The notes: generated by a model from the letters alone, not told the origin. Numbered from the stretch's first letter, positions 8,896-17,916 are shown. The stretch is DNA of 64,000 nt from Naasia sp. SYSU D00057 (GCF_017916505.1 NZ_JAFMSZ010000002.1:434001-498000), one strand, 5' to 3'. A program made the numbers and translations.

Positions 8896-9155
8896 GCGTC
8901 GTGGTCCGTCGTGAGGAGGCCCTCGAGCTCGTCGAGCACGCCCTCCGCCCCCTCGCCGTCGACGCTCAGCTGAACCTCGTCGCCGTGGTCGATGCCGAGC
9001 GAGATGACGCCGAGGATGCTCGCGGCGTTCACCGACTTCCCGTTCTTCGTGAGCTGGACGGGGACGCCCGCTTTGGCGGCGGCCTGCGTGAAGATCGCGG
9101 CGGGACGGGCGTGCAGCCCGTGGGTGGAGGCGACGACGACGGTGCGTTGCGGCAC
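8892..9155 (-). CDS. ptsH: PTS phosphocarrier protein HPr
   Basis: Small phosphocarrier between enzyme I and the IIA domains. 87 residues, read from a GTG start with AAGGAG five bases before it. His15 in STHGLHARPAA is the phosphorylation site. The second signature, VNAASILGVISLGI, contains a serine close to the regulatory Ser46 position of Gram-positive HPr, but no HPr kinase gene is in the window and actinobacteria generally lack that control. Overlaps ptsI by four bases. Confidence 0.93.
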   Translation of the reverse strand: MPQRTVVVASTHGLHARPAAIFTQAAAKAGVPVQLTKNGKSVNAASILGVISLGIDHGDEVQLSVDGEGAEGVLDELEGLLTTDHDA

Positions 9156-9157
9156 GA

Positions 9158-9481
9158 CTACTCCTTCGTTTCGATGGTCGGGATCCCACGGTAGGCCGCC
9201 GTGGCGAGCAGTTCTCGGGCTTGCGCGACGGCCGCCTGCGCCCCTGCCGCGCCGAACGCGGCCGCCGGCAGCAGCCCCACCGGGGTGGGTGCGACGAGCG
9301 TGCGGACCGCTTCGGTGCGGTCGGCCAGCTGGGGTGCGAGCAGCACCGCCTCGCCCAGGACGGCGCCGAGGGCGTCGATCGGGGTGACCACGGGTTCGAG
9401 ATCCGGGTCGACGGCCCGCATCCGCTGGGCGAGGAAGGTCCCGGAGACGCCGGCGACGCAGACGAGCAGAACTCTCGCCAT
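9158..9481 (-). CDS. Stand-alone PTS IIB-like protein
   Basis: 107 residues starting MARVLLVCVAGVSGTFLAQR, with GAGGAGG before the ATG at 9481. The beta strand followed by Cys8 and a Gly/Ser-rich loop is the phosphocysteine loop of the cellobiose/lactose or galactitol type of PTS IIB. The middle (LLAPQLADRTEAVRTLVAPT) fits the IIB pattern of sitting next to the carrier. No matching IIC gene is in the window. It is the first gene of the ptsH-ptsI-mtlA-mtlF-mtlD unit, back to back with the PRD regulator. It might pass phosphate to that regulator or serve a distant IIC (inference). Confidence 0.7.
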   Translation of the reverse strand: MARVLLVCVAGVSGTFLAQRMRAVDPDLEPVVTPIDALGAVLGEAVLLAPQLADRTEAVRTLVAPTPVGLLPAAAFGAAGAQAAVAQARELLATAAYRGIPTIETKE

Positions 9482-9544
9482 GTCCGCCTCCTCGCGTCCG
9501 GGGTCTTCCGCCACAGTTTCCTCCTCCCCTCCGCGACGACGCCA

Positions 9545-9560
9545 GCGGAAACGCTTCCGC
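9545..9560. promoter_or_regulatory. Palindromic operator candidate between the divergent PTS genes
   Basis: GCGGAA-ACGC-TTCCGC is an inverted repeat with a 4-base centre. Read on the minus strand its core GGAAGCGTTTCC resembles the half-sites of LacI-family operators and the catabolite-response element core. It sits between the IIB-like gene (start 9481, minus) and the PRD regulator gene (start 9609, plus), so it could control both. No LacI-type gene is nearby. Confidence 0.4.
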
Positions 9561-9608
9561 ACCCCCCGGAAGCCCGCCGCCGGGGAAAGGTGGTTGAGTT
9601 GACGCGAT

Positions 9609-11507
9609 ATGGCCGACAAGACCCCGCAGCTGCTCGAGCACCTCGCGCGCGCCGACGGCTGGGTCGCCGCGAGCGAGCTCGCCGAGCGCCTCGGGGTGAG
9701 CACGCGCACGGTGCGCAGCTACGTCACGGCGATCAAGGCCGCCGCGGGGCCCCTCGACGTCATCACGTCGTCGACGAGCGGCTACCGGCTCAACCGGGAC
9801 GCGTACGCCGACTACGCGTCGGCGTCGGGCTCGGGCGACGGAACGCCGAGCAGGCCGCGCGAGCGCGTGGCGTTCCTCGTCAGCCGGCTCACCCAGTCCT
9901 CCTCCGGTGCCGGCATCCACGACCTGGCCTCCGCCCTCTTCGTGTCGGAGTCGACCCTCGAGTCCGACCTGCGCCGCGTGCGCAGCCTCGCCCGGGACTG
10001 CGGCGTCGAGCTGGTGCGCAGCGGCGACGCGGTGCGGTTCGAGGGCACGGAGGAGGGCGTGCGCCGGCTCATCAGCCGCATCTTCCGAGAGGAGACCGCG
10101 CGCGGCATGTTCGACCTCCGGCAGGTGCAGGAGGCGTTCGCCGTCGGCGACCTCAGCGCATTCAAGACCGACGTGATCGAGCTGCTGCACTCGTCCGGGT
10201 ACGCCGTGAACGAGCTCGGGCTCGACGGCGTCCTCGTGCACACCGCGATCGCGGTGGAGCGGTCGAGGCGGAGCCTCCCGCCCGCCGGATCGGGGGCCGC
10301 CGCCGACGCGGCCGAGCTGCAGGACGCTCTCGCCGCGATCGTGGAGCGCCATTTCGGCACAGCGCTGCCGGAGGGAGAGCTCGCGTCGCTGACCCTCCTG
10401 CTCACGACCCGCGTGGGCACCCGGCGAGCCCGTCCCACCGACCTCGACTCCCCCGCCGTCGCCGACGACGTCGCCGTGCTGCGGCGCCTCGTGCACGGCG
10501 CGGAGCGCGAGTACCTCGTCGACCTGTCGGACGAGGACTTCCTGCTCCGGCTCGCGCTGCATGTCCGCAATCTCGTGGCCCGCTCACGGGCCGGGTCGCT
10601 CACGCGGAATCCGCTCGCCCGCTCGATCAAGACGTCGTACCCGCTGACCTACGAGCTCGCGGTCTACCTCGCGAGCGAGATCCAGCGCGAGTTCGGGATC
10701 ACGGTCAACGACGACGAGATCGCCTTCATCGCGCTGCACGTCGGATCCTCGCTCGAGCGCCGCGGCCGCCCGGCCGACGAGGTCACCGTCACGCTGGTGC
10801 TGCCGGAGTACCACGACATGGCGGACGTCCTGCGGGATCGGGTCGAGGCCGCCGCGGACGTCCGGGTCGCCGCGGTCGTGACCCGCACCGACGCTCCCCT
10901 CGCCGAGCTGCCCGGCGACCTCGTGGTCACGACCGTGCCCGTCGCGCCGCGGCCAGAGGGGGTCGTCGTGGTCAGCCCGTTCCCGACGGCGGCCGATGCG
11001 GAGGCCGTGCGCTCAGCGGTCGCGCGCGTCCGCCGGCACCGCCGGCGCCGGCGCATCCGCGACGACCTGCTCCTCTACTTCGACGAGTCGCTGTTCCTGC
11101 GCGACCCGGACGCCGCCGACGAGGCCTCGGTCATCCGCCTCCTCGGCGAGCGGATGATCGGTCAGGGCATCATCGACGAGACGTATCTCGACGGCGTCCT
11201 CGAGCGCGAGCGCCTCTCCTCGACGGCGTTCACGGAGAGTCTGGCCGTGCCGCACTCGATGGCGATGACGGCCCGGCGCACCGCCATCGCGGTCGCCGTC
11301 TACGGCAGCCCGATCGCCTGGGGCGAGGGCCGCGTCAGCGTCGTCGCCCTCGCGGCGTTCAGCGCCGAGGGTCGTGCGGCCTTCCAGACGGTGTTCGAGC
11401 AGTTCGTCGAGGTCTTCTCCGACCGCGCCGACGTCGCCCGCCTGCTGCACGGCTCCGCCGACTTCGCGTCGTTCATCGAGCAGCTGACCCTGCTGATCGA
11501 CAGCTGA
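9609..11507 (+). CDS. mtlR: PRD- and PTS EIIA-domain transcriptional regulator, probable MtlR
   Basis: 632 residues with the layout of the MtlR/LicR activators. An N-terminal winged helix (about 5-60, with LAERLGVSTRTVRSYVTAIK) is followed by a second helix-turn-helix (about 85-150). Two PTS-regulation domains follow (about 170-400); the second has histidines in LALHVRNL and FIALHVGSS. Then comes a IIB-like domain without the cysteine (about 405-480) and a C-terminal EIIA-like domain with the histidine in AVPHSMAMT. Such proteins sense the phosphorylation state of HPr and IIA/IIB. Divergent from the mannitol PTS genes, its probable targets. The ATG has only a weak ribosome-binding site. Confidence 0.85.
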   Translation: MADKTPQLLEHLARADGWVAASELAERLGVSTRTVRSYVTAIKAAAGPLDVITSSTSGYRLNRDAYADYASASGSGDGTPSRPRERVAFLVSRLTQSSSGAGIHDLASALFVSESTLESDLRRVRSLARDCGVELVRSGDAVRFEGTEEGVRRLISRIFREETARGMFDLRQVQEAFAVGDLSAFKTDVIELLHSSGYAVNELGLDGVLVHTAIAVERSRRSLPPAGSGAAADAAELQDALAAIVERHFGTALPEGELASLTLLLTTRVGTRRARPTDLDSPAVADDVAVLRRLVHGAEREYLVDLSDEDFLLRLALHVRNLVARSRAGSLTRNPLARSIKTSYPLTYELAVYLASEIQREFGITVNDDEIAFIALHVGSSLERRGRPADEVTVTLVLPEYHDMADVLRDRVEAAADVRVAAVVTRTDAPLAELPGDLVVTTVPVAPRPEGVVVVSPFPTAADAEAVRSAVARVRRHRRRRRIRDDLLLYFDESLFLRDPDAADEASVIRLLGERMIGQGIIDETYLDGVLERERLSSTAFTESLAVPHSMAMTARRTAIAVAVYGSPIAWGEGRVSVVALAAFSAEGRAAFQTVFEQFVEVFSDRADVARLLHGSADFASFIEQLTLLIDS

Positions 11508-11534
11508 GCCGCGCACCCTCTGCGTCCCCGCGCC

Positions 11535-11584
11535 GGAAACGCACTCGCCGCGGGGGATACGACACCCGCGGGGAGTGCGTTTCC
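11535..11584. terminator. Bidirectional terminator between mtlR and adk
   Basis: GGAAACGCACTC (11535-11546) pairs with GAGTGCGTTTCC (11573-11584); inside, CCGCGGG pairs with CCCGCGG around GGATACGACA. The result is a nearly unbroken stem of about 20 base pairs. mtlR (plus) and adk (minus) converge on it, so it can end both transcripts. Confidence 0.8.
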
Positions 11585-11610
11585 CCCGCGGCGAGCGGAG
11601 ATGGTGGAGG

Positions 11611-12201
11611 CTACGCCGCCTTGCCGTCGATGCCGAGCCCGCCGAGCGCGTCGACGATGCGGTCGGTGACCTCGTCCATCGAGCCCAGGCCGTCGATGCT
11701 CACCACGACGCCGCGCGAGGCGTACACGTCGATGAGCGGCGCGGTCTCGCGGGCGTAGACCTCGAGCCGGTGGCGGATGACGTCCTCGGTGTCGTCGGTG
11801 CGGCCCTGCTCCGCGGCGCGGCGGAGAAGGCGGCTCACCGTCTCGTCCTCGTCGGCGGTGAGCTGCACGACCGCGTCGAGGGAGTGTCCGCGGGTGGCGA
11901 GGAACTCGTCGAGGGTGCGGACCTGCTCCGCCGTGCGGGGATAGCCGTCGAGCAGGAAGCCGCTGTCGGCGTCCGCCGCCGCGAGCCGGTCGCGCACGAG
12001 GTCGTTCGTCACCGAGTCGGGCACGTACTCGCCCCGGTCCATGAACGACTTGGCGAGGACGCCGAGCTCGGTGCCGCCGCGCACGTTGTCGCGGAAGATG
12101 TCGCCGGTCGAGATCGCGGGGATGCCGAGCCGGGCCGACAGGCGCGCGGCCTGGGTGCCCTTCCCGGATCCGGGCGGGCCGATCAGGAGCAGCCGGGTCA
12201 C
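11611..12201 (-). CDS. adk: Adenylate kinase
   Basis: Interconverts ATP + AMP and 2 ADP in the cytosol. 196 residues from a GTG start that overlaps the secY stop (GTGA). The P-loop is GPPGSGKGT (8-16). The AMP-binding part has [12 protein letters not shown] and [10 protein letters not shown], and the short lid region [20 protein letters not shown] lacks the zinc-finger insertion of long kinases, as usual in actinobacteria. It follows secY in the spc operon; the map gene often found next is absent, and the operon ends at the terminator shared with mtlR. Confidence 0.97.
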   Translation of the reverse strand: MTRLLLIGPPGSGKGTQAARLSARLGIPAISTGDIFRDNVRGGTELGVLAKSFMDRGEYVPDSVTNDLVRDRLAAADADSGFLLDGYPRTAEQVRTLDEFLATRGHSLDAVVQLTADEDETVSRLLRRAAEQGRTDDTEDVIRHRLEVYARETAPLIDVYASRGVVVSIDGLGSMDEVTDRIVDALGGLGIDGKAA

Positions 12202-13520
12202 CGGAGCAGCCCCTCGTAGTGGCGCTGCTGCAGCTGCGAGTCGATCTGCTTCACGGTCTCCAGGCCGACACCGACGATGATCAGGATCGAGGCGCCGCCG
12301 AACGGGAAGTTCTGGTTGGCGCCGACCCACACGAAGGCGATGAGCGGGATGAGGGCGACGACGCCGAGGTAGATCGACCCCGGCAGGGTCACGCGGGTGA
12401 GGACGTAGTCGAGGTACTCCGCGGTCGGCCGGCCGGCGCGGATGCCCGGGATGAAGCCGCCGTACTTCTTCATGTTGTCCGCGACCTCCTCCGGGTTGAA
12501 GGTGATCGCGACGTAGAAGTACGTGAACCCGACGATGAGCAGGAAGTACAGGAGCATGTAGAGCGGGTGGTCGCCCTGGGTCAGGTAGTTCTGGATCCAG
12601 GTCACCCATGCCTGCGGGGTCTGGCCCGCGGCCGGCTGGTTGAACTGCGCGACGAGCGCGGGCAGGTACAGCAGCGACGAGGCGAAGATCACCGGCACGA
12701 CGCCCGCCATGTTCACCTTGATCGGGATGTACGTGTTGTTGCCGCCGTAGGTGCGGCGGCCGACCATCCGCTTCGCGTACTGCACCGGGATGCGCCGCTG
12801 GCTCTGCTCGACGAACACGACGAGGCCGACGATGACGAGGCCGATCGCGATGACGAGGACCATGACCTCGATGCCCTGCGCCTGGCCGATCAGCCAGATG
12901 GAGTTGGGGAAGCTCGCCGCGATCGACGTGAAGATCAGCAGGGACATGCCGTTGCCGATGCCGCGCTCCGTGATGAGCTCGCCGAGCCACATGATGAGGC
13001 CGGTTCCCGCGGTCATCGTGACGACCATCAGCAGGATGGCGTACCAGGCGTCGTTCGTGATCAGCTGCGAGCACGACGGGTCGCTGTTCTGCGGGAACAG
13101 GGCGCCGCTGCGCGCGACGGTGATGAGGGTCGTCGACTGGAGGACGCCCAGCGCGATCGTGAGGTAGCGCGTGTACTGGGTCAGCTTGGCCTGGCCGGCC
13201 TGACCCTCCTTGTACAGCGTCTCGAAGTGCGGGATGACCACGCGCAGCAGCTGGGTGATGATCGACGCCGTGATGTACGGCATGATCCCGAGGGCGAAGA
13301 TGGACAGCTGCAGCAGCGCGCCGCCGCTGAAGAGGTTGACGAGCTCATAGAGGCCCGAGGTGCCCTGGTTCTGGGCGAGGCACGCCTGCACGTTCGCGAA
13401 GTCCACGAACGGGGCCGGGATGAACGATCCCAGCCGGAAGAGGGCGACGATGCCCAGCGTGAAGCCGATCTTGCGTCGCAGATCGGGCGTGCGGAAGATC
13501 CGCCCTATAGCTCTGAACAC
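12198..13520 (-). CDS. secY: Protein translocase subunit SecY
   Basis: Central channel of the Sec translocon in the cell membrane. 440 residues with ten predicted membrane spans. It starts [20 protein letters not shown] from a GTG codon. Conserved loops are visible, including [20 protein letters not shown], the GNGMSLLIF segment, [15 protein letters not shown] and the C-terminal [20 protein letters not shown]. It sits between rplO and adk. The preceding 100-base spacer contains a perfect 15-bp hairpin, which may reduce read-through from the ribosomal genes. Confidence 0.97.
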   Translation of the reverse strand: MFRAIGRIFRTPDLRRKIGFTLGIVALFRLGSFIPAPFVDFANVQACLAQNQGTSGLYELVNLFSGGALLQLSIFALGIMPYITASIITQLLRVVIPHFETLYKEGQAGQAKLTQYTRYLTIALGVLQSTTLITVARSGALFPQNSDPSCSQLITNDAWYAILLMVVTMTAGTGLIMWLGELITERGIGNGMSLLIFTSIAASFPNSIWLIGQAQGIEVMVLVIAIGLVIVGLVVFVEQSQRRIPVQYAKRMVGRRTYGGNNTYIPIKVNMAGVVPVIFASSLLYLPALVAQFNQPAAGQTPQAWVTWIQNYLTQGDHPLYMLLYFLLIVGFTYFYVAITFNPEEVADNMKKYGGFIPGIRAGRPTAEYLDYVLTRVTLPGSIYLGVVALIPLIAFVWVGANQNFPFGGASILIIVGVGLETVKQIDSQLQQRHYEGLLR

Positions 13521-13553
13521 GCTGGTCTGCCTGCTTTCAAATGGGGGTGAAAC

Positions 13554-13587
13554 ACGACGTGGCCGGGGTTGTCCCCGGCCACGTCGT
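13554..13587 (-). terminator. Perfect 15-bp hairpin between rplO and secY
   Basis: ACGACGTGGCCGGGG (13554-13568) pairs perfectly with CCCCGGCCACGTCGT (13573-13587) around a 4-base loop. It is as strong as the operon-end terminators in this window but lies inside the spc operon. It may act as an attenuator or RNA-processing site that separates secY-adk from the ribosomal protein genes. Confidence 0.7.
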
Positions 13588-13620
13588 CACTAGCGTTCGG
13601 GAGCAGTCGCTCCGCGGCGG

Positions 13621-14235
13621 CTACTTGATCGAGCCGCCGGCGGCGACGATCTTCTGCTCAGCGGAGCCGGAGACCTTGTCGACAGCAACGTTCAGCTTAA
13701 CCGCAATGTCCCCGGTGCCGAGCACCTTCACCTTCTCGTTCTTGCGAACGGCGCCCTTGGCGACCAGGTCGGTGACGGTGACGTCCCCACCCTGCGGGTA
13801 GAGCTCGGCGAGCTTCTCCAGGTTCACGACCTGGTACTCGACGCGGAACGGGTTCTTGAACCCGCGCAGCTTCGGGGTGCGCATGTGCAGCGGCATCTGG
13901 CCGCCCTCGAAGCCCGCCTTGACCTGGTACCGGGCCTTGGAGCCCTTGGTGCCGCGGCCGGCGGTCTTGCCCTTCGAGCCCTCACCGCGGCCGACACGGG
14001 TGCGCTCCTTGCGGGAGCCCGCGGCGGGGCGGAGGTGGTGCACCTTGAGGACGCGCTCGCGGGCGGCGACCGTCTCCGGCTCGCTCGCGGCGGCCTTCGC
14101 GGCACCGGCCTTGGGGGCCTTCGCGGTGGTGGCGGGAGCCGCCGCGGCGGCGGTCTCCTGCTCCGCGGCCGGCTTGCGGGCGCGCGGCTTCTTCGGGGCC
14201 GCCTCGGCGGCCTGGTTGGTGGCGTCGTCGGCCAT
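13621..14235 (-). CDS. rplO: Large ribosomal subunit protein uL15
   Basis: Early-assembling 50S protein. The core starts near residue 62 ([20 protein letters not shown], then [20 protein letters not shown]) and runs to the C-terminus as in normal L15. With 204 residues it is longer than the usual ~145, because residues 1-60 are an Ala/Lys/Pro/Glu-rich low-complexity extension. The start is kept at 14235 because the codon overlaps the rpmD stop (TGATG). Last ribosomal gene before secY. Confidence 0.95.
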   Translation of the reverse strand: MADDATNQAAEAAPKKPRARKPAAEQETAAAAAPATTAKAPKAGAAKAAASEPETVAARERVLKVHHLRPAAGSRKERTRVGRGEGSKGKTAGRGTKGSKARYQVKAGFEGGQMPLHMRTPKLRGFKNPFRVEYQVVNLEKLAELYPQGGDVTVTDLVAKGAVRKNEKVKVLGTGDIAVKLNVAVDKVSGSAEQKIVAAGGSIK

Positions 14236-14417
14236 CAGTCGATCTCCTCAACCTTCACGAGGTGAGCGACCGCGCGGACGTAGCCGCGGTTCTGCTCGTT
14301 GTCCTCGCGCTCGACGCTGTCGCCGATGCGCTTCAGACCGAGCGAACGCAGCGTGTCGCGCTGGTTCTGCTTCTCGCTCACCTTGGACTTGATCTGGGTC
14401 ACCTTGAGGGTGGCCAT
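14235..14417 (-). CDS. rpmD: Large ribosomal subunit protein uL30
   Basis: 60 residues, the typical size. It reads [20 protein letters not shown], then [18 protein letters not shown] and a [14 protein letters not shown] end. L30 is a small 50S protein of the spc operon. The ATG at 14417 overlaps the rpsE stop and the gene's own stop overlaps the rplO start, so the three are coupled. Confidence 0.96.
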   Translation of the reverse strand: MATLKVTQIKSKVSEKQNQRDTLRSLGLKRIGDSVEREDNEQNRGYVRAVAHLVKVEEID

Positions 14418-15124
14418 CAGGCACCTGCCTTCACGTCGGCGGCGTGGGCCGCTGCATCGGTCTCGGCGCGCTGCATGCGGGGCGTGAGCACCTGGTCGAG
14501 CTCGAGCCCGCGGCGCGCGGCCACGGCGGCCGGCTCCTCGAGGCGCTTCAGCGCGTCGACGGTGGCGTGCACGATGTTGATCGTGTTGCTGGAGCCGAGC
14601 GACTTCGAGAGGACGTCGTGGATGCCGGCGCACTCGAGGACGGCGCGGACGGGGCCGCCCGCGATGACGCCGGTACCGGCGGCGGCGGGGCGCAGCAGGA
14701 CGACGCCGGCCGCGGCCTCACCCTGCACGGGGTGCGGGATCGAGCTCGCGATGCGGGGGACGCGGAAGAAGTTCTTCTTCGCCTCCTCGACGCCCTTGCT
14801 GATGGCGGTCGGGACCTCGCGCGCCTTGCCGTAGCCGACGCCCACGAGGCCGTTGCCGTCGCCGACGATCACGAGAGCGGTGAAGCTGAAGCGACGACCA
14901 CCCTTCACGACCTTGGAGACGCGGTTGATCGTGACGACGCGCTCGAGGAACTGGCTGTCCCGGCCGCCGTCACGGCCGCCCCGGTCGCTGCGGGGGCTGC
15001 GCTCACGGCTGCCCCGGCGCTGCTCACGCGGCTCGCTGCGGGTGTCCGTCGACGGAGCGGAGCCCGCCGAGGTCTCGACCAGCGTCTCGCTGGTCTCGTT
15101 GTTCGTGCTGCTGACGTCGCTCAC
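14417..15124 (-). CDS. rpsE: Small ribosomal subunit protein uS5
   Basis: 30S protein at the mRNA entry side, involved in accuracy. 235 residues from a GTG that overlaps the rplR stop (GTGA). The S5 core begins near residue 60 with [20 protein letters not shown] and contains [20 protein letters not shown] and the C-terminal domain [17 protein letters not shown]. Residues 1-55 form a Ser/Arg/Glu-rich extension, and a shorter extension follows the core, both usual in actinobacteria. Confidence 0.96.
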   Translation of the reverse strand: MSDVSSTNNETSETLVETSAGSAPSTDTRSEPREQRRGSRERSPRSDRGGRDGGRDSQFLERVVTINRVSKVVKGGRRFSFTALVIVGDGNGLVGVGYGKAREVPTAISKGVEEAKKNFFRVPRIASSIPHPVQGEAAAGVVLLRPAAAGTGVIAGGPVRAVLECAGIHDVLSKSLGSSNTINIVHATVDALKRLEEPAAVAARRGLELDQVLTPRMQRAETDAAAHAADVKAGA

Positions 15125-15492
15125 AGGCTGAGCCCACCTTCCCGAGCTCCTTCGGCGATAGCCGCGACGCGGCCCGCGTACTTGTTTCCACCGCGGTCGA
15201 ACACGACCGCGTCGATGCCCGCCGTCTTCGCGCGCTCGGCGACGAGCTCGCCGACCTTGCGCGCCTTGGCGGTCTTGTCGCCCTCGAACGCCCGCAGGTC
15301 GGCCTCGAGCGTGGACGCCGACGCGAGGGTGTGGCCCTTGCTGTCGTCGACGACCTGCACGAAGACGTGCCGGGCGGAACGGGTCACGACCAGGCGCGGC
15401 CGGACGGCCGTGCCCTCGATCTTCTTGCGCAGACGGCTGTGGCGACGGATGCGCGCAGCAGACTTCGTCTTGCCACGGGTGACAGTGGCCAT
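15121..15492 (-). CDS. rplR: Large ribosomal subunit protein uL18
   Basis: Binds 5S rRNA together with L5 in the central protuberance of the 50S subunit. 123 residues, starting [20 protein letters not shown]. It shows the conserved [20 protein letters not shown] segment and the ending [20 protein letters not shown] expected for L18. Two bases separate it from rplF, and it overlaps rpsE by four bases. Confidence 0.97.
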   Translation of the reverse strand: MATVTRGKTKSAARIRRHSRLRKKIEGTAVRPRLVVTRSARHVFVQVVDDSKGHTLASASTLEADLRAFEGDKTAKARKVGELVAERAKTAGIDAVVFDRGGNKYAGRVAAIAEGAREGGLSL

Positions 15493-15494
15493 GA

Positions 15495-16031
15495 TTACCT
15501 ACCTGACTTTCCGGTCTTGCGGCGAACGGCCTCGCCCGCGTAGCGGACACCCTTGCCCTTGTAGGGCTCCGGCTTGCGGATCTTGCGGATGTTCGCGGCC
15601 ACCTCGCCGACGGCCTGCTTGTCGATGCCGGTCACCGTGAGCTTGTTGTTGCCCTCGACCTGGAACGTGATGCCGGCCGGCGGCGTGACGACAACGGGGT
15701 GGCTGAAGCCGAGCGCGAACTCGATGTCAGTTCCCCGCGCCATGACGCGGTAACCGGTGCCGACGACCTCGAGGCTCTTGGAGTAGCCCTGGGTGACGCC
15801 GACGATGTTGTTGGCGATGAGGGTGCGGGTGAGGCCGTGGAGCGAACGCGACTCGCGCTCGTCGTCCGGACGGGTCACGAGGACCTGGCCGTCCTGGACG
15901 GCCACCTCGATGGGACGGGCGACGGTGAGGTTCAGCTCACCCTTCGGGCCCTTGACGGTGACGGCGCTGCCGTCGACCGTGACGTCGACCCCCGCGGGGA
16001 TCTCGATGGGAAGTCTGCCGATACGCGACAT
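15495..16031 (-). CDS. rplF: Large ribosomal subunit protein uL6
   Basis: 50S protein near the sarcin-ricin loop, needed for factor binding. 178 residues, normal length. It begins [20 protein letters not shown]; the two repeated L6 domains are visible, the second with [20 protein letters not shown]. It ends in the diagnostic [20 protein letters not shown] and KTGKSGR. It lies six bases after rpsH. Confidence 0.97.
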   Translation of the reverse strand: MSRIGRLPIEIPAGVDVTVDGSAVTVKGPKGELNLTVARPIEVAVQDGQVLVTRPDDERESRSLHGLTRTLIANNIVGVTQGYSKSLEVVGTGYRVMARGTDIEFALGFSHPVVVTPPAGITFQVEGNNKLTVTGIDKQAVGEVAANIRKIRKPEPYKGKGVRYAGEAVRRKTGKSGR

Positions 16032-16037
16032 CTCAGG

Positions 16038-16436
16038 TCACCACACGTAGGCGAGGACTTCCCCACCCACGCCCTTCTTCGACGCCTGGCGGTCCGTGAG
16101 GAGGCCCGACGAGGTGGACAGGATCGCGACGCCCAGGCCGCCAAGGACCTTGGGGATCTCGTTCGACTTGGCGTAGACGCGCAGGCCGGGCTTCGAGACC
16201 CGCTTGATGCCGGCGATGGAGCGCTCGCGGTTCGGGCCGTACTTGAGGTCCAGCACGAGGGTCTGGCCGACGCGCGCGTCCTCGACGCGCCAGTCGGCGA
16301 TGTAGCCCTCCGCCTTCAGGATGTCGGCGATGTGACCCTTGAGCTTCGAGTGCGGCAGGGACACCGTCTCGTGGTAGGCCGAGTTCGCGTTGCGCAGCCG
16401 CGTGAGCAGGTCTGCGACCGGATCGGTCATGGTCAT
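16038..16436 (-). CDS. rpsH: Small ribosomal subunit protein uS8
   Basis: 16S rRNA-binding protein of the 30S body and, in some bacteria, translational repressor of the spc operon. 132 residues, the standard size. The start [20 protein letters not shown] is chosen at 16436 because AAGGAAA lies eight bases before it. The end [21 protein letters not shown] is typical. A 158-base spacer separates it from rplE; the zinc-type rpsN found there in many bacteria is absent. Confidence 0.96.
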   Translation of the reverse strand: MTMTDPVADLLTRLRNANSAYHETVSLPHSKLKGHIADILKAEGYIADWRVEDARVGQTLVLDLKYGPNRERSIAGIKRVSKPGLRVYAKSNEIPKVLGGLGVAILSTSSGLLTDRQASKKGVGGEVLAYVW

Positions 16437-16594
16437 GGAGTGTGTTTCCTTACGGTCACCAGGTTTCGCAACACCGCCGTGCGGAGCACTGCACGGTGGA
16501 CGACCTGTGGTGGGTTGTGGTCCGGGGAAGCCAACGCCGCGGGGCGGCGCCGGCATTCCCGGATCACGAGATCTCGTTCAGGCGAACGCGATCG

Positions 16595-17185
16595 TCAGTT
16601 GGAGTTCTCGGCCGTCCGGAACGGGAACCCGAGGGCGCGGAGCAGGGCCCGGCCCTCCTCGTCCGTCTTGGCCGTGGTCACGACGGTGATGTCGAAGCCG
16701 CGGACCCGGTCGATCCGGTCCTGGTCGATCTCGTGGAACACGCTCTGCTCCGTGAGACCGAAGGTGTAGTTGCCGTTGCCGTCGAACTGCTTGTCCGACA
16801 GGCCGCGGAAGTCGCGGATGCGGGGCAGGGCGAGCGAGATCAGGCGGTCCAGGAACTCCCAGGCGCGGTCGCCGCGCAGCGTCACGTGGGCGCCGATCGG
16901 CTGGCCCTCGCGGAGCTTGAACTGGGCGATCGACTTGCGCGCCTTCGTGACCTGCGGCTTCTGGCCGGTGATCTTGGTGAGGTCGGCGACCGCACCGTCG
17001 ATGATCTTGCCGTCACGCGCGGCGTCGCCGACGCCGGTGTTCACGACGACCTTCACGAGGCCCGGCACCTGGTGCACGTTCGAGAACCCGAACTGCTCCT
17101 TGAGCTGCGGGAGGATCTCGCTGCGGTACTTCTGCTTGAGGCGAGGCTGCACCTTGACAGCCGTCGCGGCAGTGGTATCGGTCAT
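16595..17185 (-). CDS. rplE: Large ribosomal subunit protein uL5
   Basis: 5S rRNA-binding protein of the 50S central protuberance. 196 residues. After a short Thr/Ala-rich start comes [20 protein letters not shown], the conserved [20 protein letters not shown] and [20 protein letters not shown] segments, and the end [16 protein letters not shown]. The ATG overlaps the rplX stop by one base (TAATG). Confidence 0.97.
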   Translation of the reverse strand: MTDTTAATAVKVQPRLKQKYRSEILPQLKEQFGFSNVHQVPGLVKVVVNTGVGDAARDGKIIDGAVADLTKITGQKPQVTKARKSIAQFKLREGQPIGAHVTLRGDRAWEFLDRLISLALPRIRDFRGLSDKQFDGNGNYTFGLTEQSVFHEIDQDRIDRVRGFDITVVTTAKTDEEGRALLRALGFPFRTAENSN

Positions 17186-17544
17186 TACAGGTCCTTACCT
17201 GACTTCTTGGCGTAGCGGACGCGCACGTTCTTGGTGACGCCGTCCTTCGTGACCTGCTCCACCCGGTGGCCGACGCGGGTCGGCTTCTTGGTCTCCGGGT
17301 CGACGAGGGCCACGTTCGAGATGTGGATGGGGGCCTCGTGCGTCTCGATGCCGCCCGTCTTGGTGCCGCGCTGGGTCTGGCCGACGCGCACGTGCTTCGT
17401 GACGAAGTTGACGCCCTCGACGACGACGCGGTTCTGGTCCACGAGGACCTCGATCACACGACCCTGCTTGCCGCGGTCACCGCCGCGGGCCTGGCTGGCG
17501 CCCGAGATCACCTGGACGAGATCGCCCTTCTTGATCTTGGCCAT
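17185..17544 (-). CDS. rplX: Large ribosomal subunit protein uL24
   Basis: Assembly-initiating 50S protein. 119 residues with the KOW motif at the start ([20 protein letters not shown], then [13 protein letters not shown]) and the conserved [20 protein letters not shown] and [20 protein letters not shown] regions. Length is normal. Four bases separate it from rplN, and it is coupled to rplE by the TAATG overlap. Confidence 0.97.
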   Translation of the reverse strand: MAKIKKGDLVQVISGASQARGGDRGKQGRVIEVLVDQNRVVVEGVNFVTKHVRVGQTQRGTKTGGIETHEAPIHISNVALVDPETKKPTRVGHRVEQVTKDGVTKNVRVRYAKKSGKDL

Positions 17545-17547
17545 TGG

Positions 17548-17916
17548 TCAAATCACCTCCGGGGCGAGCGACACGATCTTCATGAACTTCTTGTCGCGCA
17601 GCTCGCGGCCCACCGGGCCGAAGATGCGCGTGCCGCGCGGGTCGCCGTCGTTCTTGAGGATGACGGCGGCGTTCTCGTCGAACTTGATGTACGAGCCGTC
17701 CGGGCGCCGCGTCTCCTTGACGGTGCGCACGATGACGGCCTTGACGACGTCGCCCTTCTTGACGTTGCCGCCCGGGATCGCGTCCTTGACGGTCGCGACG
17801 ATCGTGTCACCGAGGCCGGCGTAGCGGCGGCCGGAGCCACCGAGCACGCGGATGGTGAGCAGCTCCTTGGCGCCGGTGTTGTCGGCGACCTTGAGCCGGG
17901 ATTCCTGCTGGATCAC
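17548..17916 (-). CDS. rplN: Large ribosomal subunit protein uL14
   Basis: 50S protein at the subunit interface. 122 residues, the near-invariant family length. It starts [20 protein letters not shown] and contains [20 protein letters not shown] and the end [24 protein letters not shown] in pieces typical of L14. Its ATG overlaps the rpsQ stop by four bases. Confidence 0.97.
   Translation of the reverse strand: MIQQESRLKVADNTGAKELLTIRVLGGSGRRYAGLGDTIVATVKDAIPGGNVKKGDVVKAVIVRTVKETRRPDGSYIKFDENAAVILKNDGDPRGTRIFGPVGRELRDKKFMKIVSLAPEVI

Noticed and set aside
9482-9709. N-terminal extension of the IIB-like protein
   Set aside because: The extra residues are Arg/Ser-rich and would overlap the divergent regulator gene; GAGGAGG right before the ATG at 9481 gives a better start.
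16437-16594. Degenerate rpsN between rplE and rpsH
   Set aside because: No remnant of the S14 zinc-ribbon or core could be read in any frame.
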